Assembly: GCA_943788345.1 (NCBI GenBank)
Contig: CALSPX010000013.1
Coordinates: 1 to 64,000 of the forward strand
DNA from: Ascidiaceihabitans sp023955215
Lineage (GTDB): Bacteria > Pseudomonadota > Alphaproteobacteria > Rhodobacterales > Rhodobacteraceae
Direction of reading: 5' to 3'
Length of the DNA stretch: 64,000 bases
The notes beneath the pieces were generated by a model, which was given only the letters and a program-made list of their open reading frames with translations, was not told the DNA's origin and made no database searches. The translations under genes were made by a program, and so were the position numbers. Shown here piece after piece: positions 8,289-15,655 of the stretch (its first letter is position 1; every line of letters starts with the position of its first letter).

Positions 8289-9797
8289 TTACGACTCAGA
8301 TAGGGCCAAATCGACTTTCCGCGTAGGTCCAGATACTTCGGCTGCGCGAATGGCTTGGGCAACCAGTTCGATCCCCTTGGCGATCCGATTTGAGGGGATC
8401 GATGAGTACGCGAGGCGGTAGAAGTGTTTGGGGCGTTGTTCGCCGCCAAAGAATGACTCGCCTGGATCGATCAAAACCCCTTGGGATTGCAGCGTTTTCG
8501 CAAGTTCTGAGGTGTCTACATTCTCTGGTGCGCGCATCCAGTAGGACGATCCGCCATAGGCCCCTTGGCCCGCGATCTGTAGGCCATTGTCCTCGATCGC
8601 TTGCTGCATCACTTCACGCCGTTCGTGGAACGCTGTGCCCATGCGGCGGACCAAGGCATCGTAGTGACCTAACGACAGGAAATATGCTGCGGTGCGTTGG
8701 ATGTGGCCGGGGGGGTGGCGCAGGACAGAGGCGCGCAAGGCACGGGCCTCTTTTATGAAGGGTTCAGAGCCAACCAAATACCCCAACCGCAGACCCGGAA
8801 ATAGCGATTTTGAGAAGCTCCCCACATAGATCACACGCCCATCAGCATCGAGAGATTTGAGCGCAGGGGAAGGTGGTTTGAGGAAGGACATTTCAAATTC
8901 GTAATCATCCTCAACGATCAACGCATCCATCTCGCGTGCGCGCTCTAGCAAGGCGCGGCGACGGTTCATCGGCATGGTGCCGTTTGTGGGGCATTGATGG
9001 CTAGGCGTTGTGAAAATAACGTTTGCATCTGGGGGGATAGCGTCTGGAGGCAGGCCATCTTGGTCTACACGCACAGGTGCCATATTGCAGCGAGATTGGG
9101 TCAAAATATCGCGCAATGCGTGATAGCACGGGTCCTCAAACGCGGCAGTGCGGCGCTGGGTCAAAAGCACCTGCGTGGTCAGCCACAAGGCGTTCTGCGC
9201 GCCGAGTGTAATCAGGATCTGTTCCGGACGGGCAGAGATACCGCGGCGGGGTAGGGTGTGGCGGGCGATAAATTCGATCAGTTGTGGGTCATCTTGGTCG
9301 TAATAATCGGTGGTTAAGGGCGTGAAATCGCGTTGACCAAGGGCCTTTAGAGCGCACAAACGCCAGTTGGCGTGGTCGAACAGGGTTGGGTCCGCTTGAC
9401 CATAGGTAAAGGGGTGTTTGTATTTGGCCCATTCTTGAGGTTTTCGGGGTGTTTGCCCGCCGGAAAAGCGTTGCCCAATGGCGCGGGTCCAATCGACGGC
9501 ATCTTCAATCGGTTCGACGGATTTAAAGTTGGGCGGGGAGGGCGCGTTGCGTGAAACGTAGTACCCAGATCGACCACGAGAGGTCAGATAATCGTTTGAT
9601 AACAATTCAGTATAGGCAAGCGTCACGGTGATGCGGCTGACGCTGAGGTGGGTGGCAAGTTTGCGGGTCGATGGTAGCTTTTCACCGGGTTGAAAACGGC
9701 CTGATAGAATACCCTGCGCAATCATCTGCTGGATCTGGCTTTGCAGCGTTCCCTGATAATCGGGATGAAGGAAAAATGTTTCGACAGGTAGGGCCAT
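8289..9797 (-). CDS. tauR: Taurine regulator TauR (MocR/GntR with aminotransferase domain)
   Basis: A 502-residue MocR-type regulator. Residues 15-80 are a GntR winged helix (LPSTRKLATHLSVSRITV); the rest is a fold-type I aminotransferase domain with the pyridoxal-phosphate lysine at K330 in VGSFSKSLFPGLRLGY. In Rhodobacter capsulatus, TauR activates tpa on taurine from direct repeats resembling CTGGACYTAA (established knowledge as I recall it). Here it sits upstream of xsc in the same direction, and a matching pair of repeats lies 15-46 bp before its start, which suggests autoregulation. The MocR fold is certain; the TauR name rests on the neighbourhood. Confidence 0.9.
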   Translation of the reverse strand: MALPVETFFLHPDYQGTLQSQIQQMIAQGILSGRFQPGEKLPSTRKLATHLSVSRITVTLAYTELLSNDYLTSRGRSGYYVSRNAPSPPNFKSVEPIEDAVDWTRAIGQRFSGGQTPRKPQEWAKYKHPFTYGQADPTLFDHANWRLCALKALGQRDFTPLTTDYYDQDDPQLIEFIARHTLPRRGISARPEQILITLGAQNALWLTTQVLLTQRRTAAFEDPCYHALRDILTQSRCNMAPVRVDQDGLPPDAIPPDANVIFTTPSHQCPTNGTMPMNRRRALLERAREMDALIVEDDYEFEMSFLKPPSPALKSLDADGRVIYVGSFSKSLFPGLRLGYLVGSEPFIKEARALRASVLRHPPGHIQRTAAYFLSLGHYDALVRRMGTAFHERREVMQQAIEDNGLQIAGQGAYGGSSYWMRAPENVDTSELAKTLQSQGVLIDPGESFFGGEQRPKHFYRLAYSSIPSNRIAKGIELVAQAIRAAEVSGPTRKVDLALSES

Positions 9798-9811
9798 AAA
9801 ATACGTATACT

Positions 9812-9843
9812 CTGGATATAACCGAGGTACAAACTGGACTTAT
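9812..9843 (+). promoter_or_regulatory. Candidate TauR direct-repeat box before tauR
   Basis: CTGGATATAA (9812-9821) and CTGGACTTAT (9834-9843) are direct repeats 22 bp apart, that is two helical turns. Both closely resemble the CTGGACYTAA element I recall for R. capsulatus TauR. They lie just upstream of the tauR ATG, so a bound regulator would overlap the tauR promoter, consistent with negative autoregulation. Confidence 0.6.
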
Positions 9844-10266
9844 CAATAGGTGAAAAGGTCACCAATATCCGTGACTTACCACCTGTATATATCATTTTTA
9901 ATGAGACTGCACGTCTCAATTTTGCAATTATTGACATAAAATTTGCTGGGGTACGCAGTGTTAACCCTGCAAATGATGCGCCAACGGGGCGCTTGAGCGG
10001 TGAAATAACGGGGATACTGCACAGTTTGGACCATGAATTGTACAGTTTAACGGACCTAAAGAGGCCGCAAAAATGAGGTTTTGTGGGGAAATGTACAGAA
10101 TGGGGCCCGAATTGCACAGTTCATGGCGTTTGCGGTCAAAAACTAGAGAATCAGGTTAACACGGCGAAATTATTTGGGCGGGCGTTGGTATTGCCGCCGC
10201 ATTTCGTCTAACAGGTTGCCAACAGCGGACCGTACCTGTGCCCGCGCATTTGAAAGCCCCACAGCT
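9844..10266. other. Non-coding region between tauR and trmL
   Basis: Together with the TauR box, this leaves about 470 bp without a convincing gene. It holds a TTGACA hexamer at 9931-9936 without an obvious -10 partner, and four TGYACAG repeats described separately. The only long reading frames are antisense or run into tauR and show no protein-like composition. Confidence 0.6.
10018..10121 (+). repeat. Two pairs of 21-bp-spaced TGYACAG direct repeats
   Basis: TGCACAGTT (10018), TGTACAGTT (10039), TGTACAGAA (10092) and TGCACAGTT (10113) form two pairs. Within each pair the starts are exactly 21 bp apart; the pairs are 74 bp apart, close to seven helical turns. The copies at 10039 and 10113 also share a preceding GAAT. 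Same-face direct repeats two turns apart are what a dimeric MocR/GntR-type or similar regulator would bind. Which gene they serve, trmL or tauR, is not clear. Confidence 0.6.
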
Positions 10267-10737
10267 ATGTCAGAACCACATATGAAAATGGTATTGGTCA
10301 CGCCCGAAATTCCGTACAACACGGGTGCGATTGGGCGGACCTGTGTGGCGCTGAATTTGGAATTGATCCTGATCAAACCCTATGGCTTTTCATTGGACGA
10401 GAAATCCGTGCGCCGCGCCGGCACGGAATATTGGAAGCACGTCAATCTAAGTGAATACGACAACTGGGAAGACTTTCTAACGCAGCGCAATCCACCACGC
10501 GAAAACCTGCATTTTTTCGAAGAGCACGGAGCGCAAAGTTTTTACACGCCTGAATATCAACGTGATGCGTATTTGGTGTTTGGTTGTGAATCTGCGGGCC
10601 TGCCAAAGACGATTTTGGACGGGATGGAAGACCGCACCTTTAACCTGCCGATGTTGGACAAACGGGTGCGGTCACTGAATTTGGCGAATGTTGCGGCGGC
10701 GGTGGTGTTTCAGGCGATGCGTCCGCAGTTTATTTAG
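10267..10737 (+). CDS. trmL: tRNA (cytidine(34)-2'-O)-methyltransferase TrmL
   Basis: A 156-residue SPOUT-class methyltransferase that 2'-O-methylates the wobble base of tRNA-Leu. The small single-domain architecture matches TrmL: MVLVTPEIPYNTGAIGRTC at the N-terminus, YLVFGCESAGLP in the middle and the knot motif MLDKRVRSLNLANVAAAV near the C-terminus. I chose the ATG at 10267 (MSEPHMKMVL); the frame upstream continues but has no family match. It stands alone between the tauR region and an accessory patch, downstream of the TGYACAG repeats. Confidence 0.92.
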   Translation: MSEPHMKMVLVTPEIPYNTGAIGRTCVALNLELILIKPYGFSLDEKSVRRAGTEYWKHVNLSEYDNWEDFLTQRNPPRENLHFFEEHGAQSFYTPEYQRDAYLVFGCESAGLPKTILDGMEDRTFNLPMLDKRVRSLNLANVAAAVVFQAMRPQFI

Positions 10738-10780
10738 GGGTTGCCGGTTTGGCGGGGTTGGAAGCTGACAAACTCGATGC

Positions 10781-11005
10781 TTGGTTAAAGGCGATACTGC
10801 GCGGTCTTATGTGTCAAACGCATCAACTACATACCTTTTAAGGGTCCAACTGAAGCTGAAAGGCGTGTTACATGCTCATCTTGCTGAGTTAATCGGTGAC
10901 AAAGAACCTAATGTGCGCAACAAGTTGAGTCTTGGTAAATTTTCAGCGGCGTATTTTATTCAATGTCTAAATTCAGTTGGCGTAACGGACTTGCGGTTGG
11001 AATAG
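10781..11005 (+). CDS. Small DUF6471-like protein
   Basis: Up to 74 residues. The core from LLRVQLKLKGVLHAHLAELI through VRNKLSLGKFSAAYFIQCLN to GVTDLRL resembles DUF6471, a small helix-turn-helix-like domain. The start is uncertain: an in-frame stop lies at 10766-10768, leaving TTG 10781 or GTG 10811, neither with a strong ribosome-binding site. The 3' end overlaps the next gene by 43 bp in another frame. The function is unknown; a DNA-binding role is plausible from the fold. It may be a gene in decay at its 5' end. Confidence 0.6.
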   Translation: MVKGDTARSYVSNASTTYLLRVQLKLKGVLHAHLAELIGDKEPNVRNKLSLGKFSAAYFIQCLNSVGVTDLRLE

Positions 11006-11763
11006 TTGCTGGCGCTTGCGTCACAACATTAGTCATCCTGTTTGGTCAGGCAATCTACGACTTGGCCAAGTGCAACCATAACGGCCAATGCGATCGATAC
11101 GCCGCACAGTATGAAAGCAAAAATTTTCCAAGCAGCTGGTGGTGGCTCTGGGACGGCCAGATTGTTTCGGCAAGTGACACTCTCGCACAGTGGATAATGG
11201 CGGTTTTTACCATTGCGGTTGCTTTGCTTGTTTGGCGCACCCTCATAACCACTCAGCAAATGGTCCTCGAAACTAGAGAGATCGGTCAGGCGCAGGTCCG
11301 AGCGCACATGTATTTGGAAATTGTCGATGTACTTGTAAATGCGAAGTTGGTTGGCGGGGATGACCACATCAAAGTTTGCGTCAAATGCAAAGTTCACAAC
11401 ACTGGAAACTCGCCAGCGAACCGAATGAGTGTCCTCTATGAAATAGATCAAACTAACTTGGGTGATGTTGTCGCCCTCAATACAGGCGGAACAGGCTTGC
11501 CACTTTCTCAGCATTCGATGGCAAGCGTTGCCCCCAATGGGCACGTGTTCGTCGGGTTGGAAAATACTTTCGTCGCAGACCTGAATGCTCTGAGTAGCGG
11601 GGCAGCATTCGTTAGTCTTAACTATGTAATCAAATGCACCGATATTTTTGGCATCGAAGTTCACGAGCCTTTGGTGGCCGGATATTTCAAGGAGCACCCC
11701 GCCAATTCTGGGAAATACGTCTTCGCTCACAGCAGAGTAGTAGGAAAGAACCCCCAAAGCTAA
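10963..11763 (+). CDS. Two-helix membrane protein of unknown function
   Basis: A 266-residue protein with a hydrophobic segment at residues 9-32 (GLAVGIVAGACVTTLVILFG), a short loop rich in Cys, Trp and Ser, a second segment near residues 76-92 (WIMAVFTIAVALLVW), a helical linker (TTQQMVLETREIGQAQVRAHM) and a soluble C-terminal domain of about 150 residues with beta-strand character. This layout resembles uncharacterised membrane proteins common in accessory regions, but I do not recognise a named family. Its codon use is more AT-rich than its neighbours, which suggests transfer. The start overlaps the DUF6471 gene. Confidence 0.65.
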   Translation: MSKFSWRNGLAVGIVAGACVTTLVILFGQAIYDLAKCNHNGQCDRYAAQYESKNFPSSWWWLWDGQIVSASDTLAQWIMAVFTIAVALLVWRTLITTQQMVLETREIGQAQVRAHMYLEIVDVLVNAKLVGGDDHIKVCVKCKVHNTGNSPANRMSVLYEIDQTNLGDVVALNTGGTGLPLSQHSMASVAPNGHVFVGLENTFVADLNALSSGAAFVSLNYVIKCTDIFGIEVHEPLVAGYFKEHPANSGKYVFAHSRVVGKNPQS

Positions 11764-11862
11764 AACCTTAATCACTCACACACCCCGCACGCTTGGTGCG
11801 TTTGATACATAAGGCCGAATTTGGGCTCGAAGCTGACATTAAGCCTCCACTACCCCAAACGC

Positions 11863-11893
11863 AAAAAGGCGGACCGTTATGGTCCGCCTTTTG
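11863..11893 (-). terminator. Bidirectional terminator between the accessory gene and tpa
   Basis: A perfect stem AAGGCGGACC/GGTCCGCCTT with a five-base loop is flanked by A and T runs on both sides. It sits between the converging stop codons of the membrane-protein gene and tpa, so it can end both transcripts. Confidence 0.9.
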
Positions 11894-11912
11894 TATTCAA
11901 CGTGAACGCAAC

Positions 11913-13307
11913 TTATCCGAAGACGGTGGTCAGTGCGTTGGATGTTGCTTTCACGATTTGATCGATGTCGTCTTTGGTCGCGATCAATGCAGGTGAGTAG
12001 CACAGCGTGTTGTTGCGCCCTGGAAGTGAACGGTTTGTTGCGCCGATGATGACTGCGTTCTTCATGCAATCGCCAACAACTGCTTGGACCATTTTCTCTG
12101 CTGCTGGTTCGCGTGTTGTGCGGTCAGCGACCAGTTCAACACCCAAGAACAAGCCTTTGCCGCGCACGTCGCCGATGACTTCGTGTTTGTCTTTTAGCGC
12201 GTTCAACCGGTCCTTCATGTAGTGACCCATGTCGATTGTGTTCTGCAACAGCCCCTCATCTTCGATGATGCGCATATTTTCCATTGCTGCCGCTGGGCCA
12301 GCCGTACAGCCGCCAAAGGTTGAGATGTCGCGGAAGTAGTTCATGTTGTCCTCAGTTGGGTCCATGAACATGTCGAACACTTCGTTTGTGGTCACGAGGC
12401 ACGAGATCGCGGCGTAGCCAGAGGCCACACCTTTGGCCATCGTCACCATGTCTGGCTGGATGCCGTAGTGCTGATAACCGAACCATGTGCCTGTACGGCC
12501 AACGCCACACACAACTTCGTCGATGTGAAGCAGGATGTCGTATTTTTTGCAGATCTCAGCAACGCGTGGCCAGTAGCCTTCCGGTGCTTCGATCACGCCG
12601 CCGCCAGCTGTCACTGGTTCTAGGCAAAGTGCGCCAACGGTATCGGCACCTTCGCGCAAGATGATCTCTTCAATTTGATTCGCAGCCCATTCGCCGTAGT
12701 TCTCAACAGGTGCGCCATCTTGTTCGTGCTTGCGGTACTCAAGGCAGTGCGGCACGCGGATGAAGCCCGGAGTGAAGGGACCGTATTGTGCGTTGCGTTC
12801 GTCTTGGCCACCTGCGGACATGGTTGCGATTGTGGAACCGTGGTAGTCGCGGTCGCGGTAAAGGATCTTGTGCTTCTTGCCGCCGTATTTTTTGTGGGCG
12901 ATCTGGCGGACCAGTTTAAAGGCCTTCTCGTTCGCCTCAGAGCCGGAGTTTGCGTAATAGACGCGGTCCATGCCGGGCATCTTCGAGATCAGTTTTTCCG
13001 CGAACAATGCGCCGGGGATCGTGCCGACTGTGCCGCCGAAAAAGTTCATCTTAACAATGGCGTCGCGCACTGCATCGCCCATTGTTTCGCGGCCGTAGCC
13101 TACGTTTACTGTCCAAACGCCACCAGCAACCGCATCAAGGTGTTCGATGCCTTTTTGGTCCCAGACACGCATGCCTTTGCCTTCGACGATGATCTTTGGG
13201 TCAGCACCGGTGATAAATTGCTGATGCTGGCTGAGGTGATGCCAAACATTTGTGCGATCCGCTTCGATGACGCGGGTTAGGTCATTTTCGTTAAACGTGC
13301 CGTCCAT
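11913..13307 (-). CDS. tpa: Taurine:pyruvate aminotransferase Tpa
   Basis: A 464-residue class III (omega) aminotransferase that transfers the amino group of taurine to pyruvate, giving sulfoacetaldehyde and alanine. The pyridoxal-phosphate lysine is K292 in TMAKGVASGYAA, Asp263 in LLHIDEVVCGVGRTG contacts the cofactor ring, and YYANSGSEANEKAFKL binds phosphate. Start is ATG 13307 with GGAG eight bases upstream. It is divergent from tauABC across a 403-bp control region with a TauR-like box. Alanine dehydrogenase, normally needed to regenerate pyruvate, is not in the window. Other omega-aminotransferases are similar; the cluster fixes the assignment. Confidence 0.93.
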   Translation of the reverse strand: MDGTFNENDLTRVIEADRTNVWHHLSQHQQFITGADPKIIVEGKGMRVWDQKGIEHLDAVAGGVWTVNVGYGRETMGDAVRDAIVKMNFFGGTVGTIPGALFAEKLISKMPGMDRVYYANSGSEANEKAFKLVRQIAHKKYGGKKHKILYRDRDYHGSTIATMSAGGQDERNAQYGPFTPGFIRVPHCLEYRKHEQDGAPVENYGEWAANQIEEIILREGADTVGALCLEPVTAGGGVIEAPEGYWPRVAEICKKYDILLHIDEVVCGVGRTGTWFGYQHYGIQPDMVTMAKGVASGYAAISCLVTTNEVFDMFMDPTEDNMNYFRDISTFGGCTAGPAAAMENMRIIEDEGLLQNTIDMGHYMKDRLNALKDKHEVIGDVRGKGLFLGVELVADRTTREPAAEKMVQAVVGDCMKNAVIIGATNRSLPGRNNTLCYSPALIATKDDIDQIVKATSNALTTVFG

Positions 13308-13710
13308 AGCGGATGCTCCATTGTTTTATGCGAATTTCATGAAATCAAGGCAGAGTCGCGCCTCGTTTTCGGTAGATGACAGCGATTCCGCCTCGACCAG
13401 TAGGGCCAGTTGGATTTTCCATATGAGGCCAGAATCTAACAAGGTTTGATAGTTCAAAAGCGACAAAGCGCAAATTATCACAAGTTATCAAAGGGGGAGT
13501 GTCGTTTTTTGCAGCAGGACGCACACAAATGTTCAAATTATATTTTCAAAATTGAAATAAAAACCGTTGATCCCTAAGCGAATTTCGAGTGGGATCACGA
13601 CGTTGCCCTGATCCCATATTGAAGTTTGGGACGAGGCTGCGCATGGTGGCATGATTACCTGCGCTAAATAACGAGCATCACACAATGTGGTGCCACAACG
13701 GGAGAATAAA
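13308..13710. other. tpa-tauA divergent control region
   Basis: This 403-bp stretch carries no gene. It contains the TauR-like CTGGCC repeats at 13404-13432, AT-rich DNA around 13440-13560 where the tauA promoter may lie, and three GATCCC/GGGATC words at 13569, 13591 and 13609. A GGAG at 13701-13704 is the tauA ribosome-binding site. Confidence 0.6.
13404..13432 (-). promoter_or_regulatory. Candidate TauR box upstream of tpa
   Basis: Reading toward tpa, CTGGCCTCAT and CTGGCCCTAC are direct repeats 23 bp apart, about 100 bp upstream of the tpa ATG. They resemble the CTGGACYTAA element recalled for R. capsulatus TauR and the pair before tauR in this window. Their place fits an activator site upstream of the tpa promoter. 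Confidence 0.5.
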
Positions 13711-14718
13711 ATGACTTTGAAATCCAAATTGCTGGGTGCTGTAGCTGGCGTTGCTATGATCGCTGGTGGTCAAGCTGCGACTGCAGGCGGCCACTCTGAA
13801 ATCACAGTAGCGTACTTCCTTGAGTGGCCAATGCCATTCCAGTTCGCCAAAGAGACTGGCATGTACGAAGAAGCTATGGGCGCAAAAATCAACTGGGTTA
13901 GCTTTGACTCAGGTGTTGCGATGTCCGCAGCTATGGCGTCTGGCGACGTTCAAATCTCTGTATCCCAAGGCGTTCCCCCTTTCGTAGGCGCGGTTTCTGG
14001 TGGCCAAGATTTGCAAATTGTTGACGTTGCTGTTTCTTACTCTGACAACGACAACTGTGTTGTTGCTTCAGGTCTAGAGATCGACAAAATGTCTGCTGGC
14101 GAATTGGCTGGTAAAAAAGTTGCGGTTCCTTTGGGCACAGCAGCGCACTACGGCTTCCTAAAGCAAATGTCTCACTTCGGTGTTGATGTAGGCGGCATGG
14201 ACGTTGTCGACATGGCACCAGCAGAAGGTGCAGCTGCACTATCTCAAGGCGCTGTTGACATGGCATGTGGTTGGGGCGGCGCGCTTCGTCGTATGAAAGA
14301 ATCTGGCAACGTATTGTTGACTGGTGACGAGAAATCAGAGCTAGGCATCTTGGTATTTGATGCGACAACAGCACCTGCAGCATTCGTTGCTGAAGAAGGC
14401 GACTTGCTTGCTAAGTTCCTAAAAGTCACTGCAGACGCAAACGCTATGTGGGCTGACGAAGCAAACCAAGCGAAAATGCTTCCAGTAATCGCGAAAGACG
14501 CGGGTATGGATGAAACAGCAACTGCTGAAACTTTGGCTGGCTTTGTATTCCCATCTGTAGACGAACAGCTTGGTGCTGCTTGGCTTGGTGGCGGCGCACA
14601 AGACTTCATGGGTGGCGTAGCTAAAGTGTTCCTAGACTCAGGTAACATCGATGCAGCACTCGACAGCTATGCAGGTACAGTGAACACTGCACCATTGATG
14701 GCTGTTAAAGGTATGTAA
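13711..14718 (+). CDS. tauA: Taurine ABC transporter substrate-binding protein TauA
   Basis: A 335-residue periplasmic binding protein for taurine. Residues 1-28 are a Sec signal peptide (MTLKSKLLGAVAGVAMIAGG, cleavage near ATAGG). The mature part shows the SsuA/TauA fold: EITVAYFLEWPMPFQFAKE, SGVAMSAAMASGDVQISVSQ and AGKKVAVPLGTAAHYGFLKQ. ATG 13711 is chosen over an upstream GTG because of the GGAG seven bases before it. The codon use is strongly biased and richer in A and T than its neighbours, as expected for an abundant protein. A terminator-like hairpin follows, so tauA is probably made in excess over tauBC. Confidence 0.93.
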   Translation: MTLKSKLLGAVAGVAMIAGGQAATAGGHSEITVAYFLEWPMPFQFAKETGMYEEAMGAKINWVSFDSGVAMSAAMASGDVQISVSQGVPPFVGAVSGGQDLQIVDVAVSYSDNDNCVVASGLEIDKMSAGELAGKKVAVPLGTAAHYGFLKQMSHFGVDVGGMDVVDMAPAEGAAALSQGAVDMACGWGGALRRMKESGNVLLTGDEKSELGILVFDATTAPAAFVAEEGDLLAKFLKVTADANAMWADEANQAKMLPVIAKDAGMDETATAETLAGFVFPSVDEQLGAAWLGGGAQDFMGGVAKVFLDSGNIDAALDSYAGTVNTAPLMAVKGM

Positions 14719-14737
14719 GCTTTAGGGCTTAAACCTT

Positions 14738-14771
14738 GCCCGCGCGGATCATTTCGCGCGGGCATTTTTTT
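14738..14771 (+). terminator. Attenuating terminator between tauA and tauB
   Basis: A perfect stem GCCCGCGCG/CGCGCGGGC with an eight-base loop is followed by a run of T residues. Because tauB starts 78 bp further on with no obvious separate promoter, this probably limits transcription of tauBC relative to tauA, a common pattern in ABC importer operons. Confidence 0.85.
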
Positions 14772-14848
14772 CGACATGAAGCGGGTTTATTCCGCGATAC
14801 AGGGCAGGCGCTGAAATCTAAGCGGCGACCCTAATGACAGGTGGGAAC

Positions 14849-15655
14849 ATGTCTGGACTATCAATTGACAAACTCTCGATGCGGTTCGATTTGCCAAACG
14901 GCGGATCTGTTCAAGCGTTGAAAGACGTCTCGCTCAACCTCAAAGCAGGTGAGTTGATGAGCGTACTTGGCCCGTCGGGCTGTGGTAAAACAACATTGCT
15001 GAATATCGTTGCGGGCTTTTTGGCCCCTACTGAAGGCGTGATGGAATTAAATGGAAAACGTATCAGTGGGCCGGATGCGGATCGCGGTATGGTGTTCCAG
15101 CAAGGCGCATTGTTTGAGTGGATGAGTGTACGTGAGAACGTAGGTTTTGGTCCCTCAATGAAGGGCATGCCAAAGAAGGACAAAGCAGAGATCGTTGATC
15201 ACCTGTTGGACGTTGTTGGCTTGCAGGACTTCAAGGAAAAGGCGGTTTACGAACTGTCTGGTGGTATGCAGCAACGTGTGGCTTTGGCCCGCTGCCTCGC
15301 CAATGACCCCGACGTTATTTTGATGGATGAGCCGCTTGGCGCTTTGGACGCTTTGACGCGCGAAAAGATGCAGGGCTTGGTTCTGAAGTTGTGGAAAGAA
15401 ACCGGCAAGACGATCATCTTGATTACCCACTCGGTTGAGGAAGCATTGCTGTTGGGCGAACGCCTGATCGTGATGGCCCCGCGCCCTGGTCGTATTCACA
15501 AAGAATACAATTTGCCGTTTGCTGAGATGGGCGTTGATGCCGATCTTCGTGAAGTTAAGAAACATCCGGATTTTGCTGTGAAGCGTGAAGAAATCCTCGA
15601 AATGATCTGGGACATGGAAGAAGAAATCATGGGCCGGACGGAGGAAGGCGCATGA
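14849..15655 (+). CDS. tauB: Taurine ABC transporter ATPase TauB
   Basis: A 268-residue ATP-binding subunit with Walker A (GPSGCGKTTLLN, around residues 43-54), Q-loop (FQQGALFEW), ABC signature (LSGGMQQRVALARCL), Walker B (VILMDEPLGALD) and switch His in ILITHSVEEALLLGE. It powers taurine import with TauC. ATG 14849 is preferred over ATG 14834 because AGGTGGG lies just upstream and MSGLSI is where similarity to TauB should begin. Its stop codon overlaps the tauC start (ATGA). Confidence 0.93.
   Translation: MSGLSIDKLSMRFDLPNGGSVQALKDVSLNLKAGELMSVLGPSGCGKTTLLNIVAGFLAPTEGVMELNGKRISGPDADRGMVFQQGALFEWMSVRENVGFGPSMKGMPKKDKAEIVDHLLDVVGLQDFKEKAVYELSGGMQQRVALARCLANDPDVILMDEPLGALDALTREKMQGLVLKLWKETGKTIILITHSVEEALLLGERLIVMAPRPGRIHKEYNLPFAEMGVDADLREVKKHPDFAVKREEILEMIWDMEEEIMGRTEEGA

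Noticed and set aside
9722..10117. A minus-strand frame of 131 codons across the tauR start and TGYACAG repeats
   Set aside because: It overlaps the TauR N-terminus in another frame and has no motif; the region is better explained as regulatory DNA.
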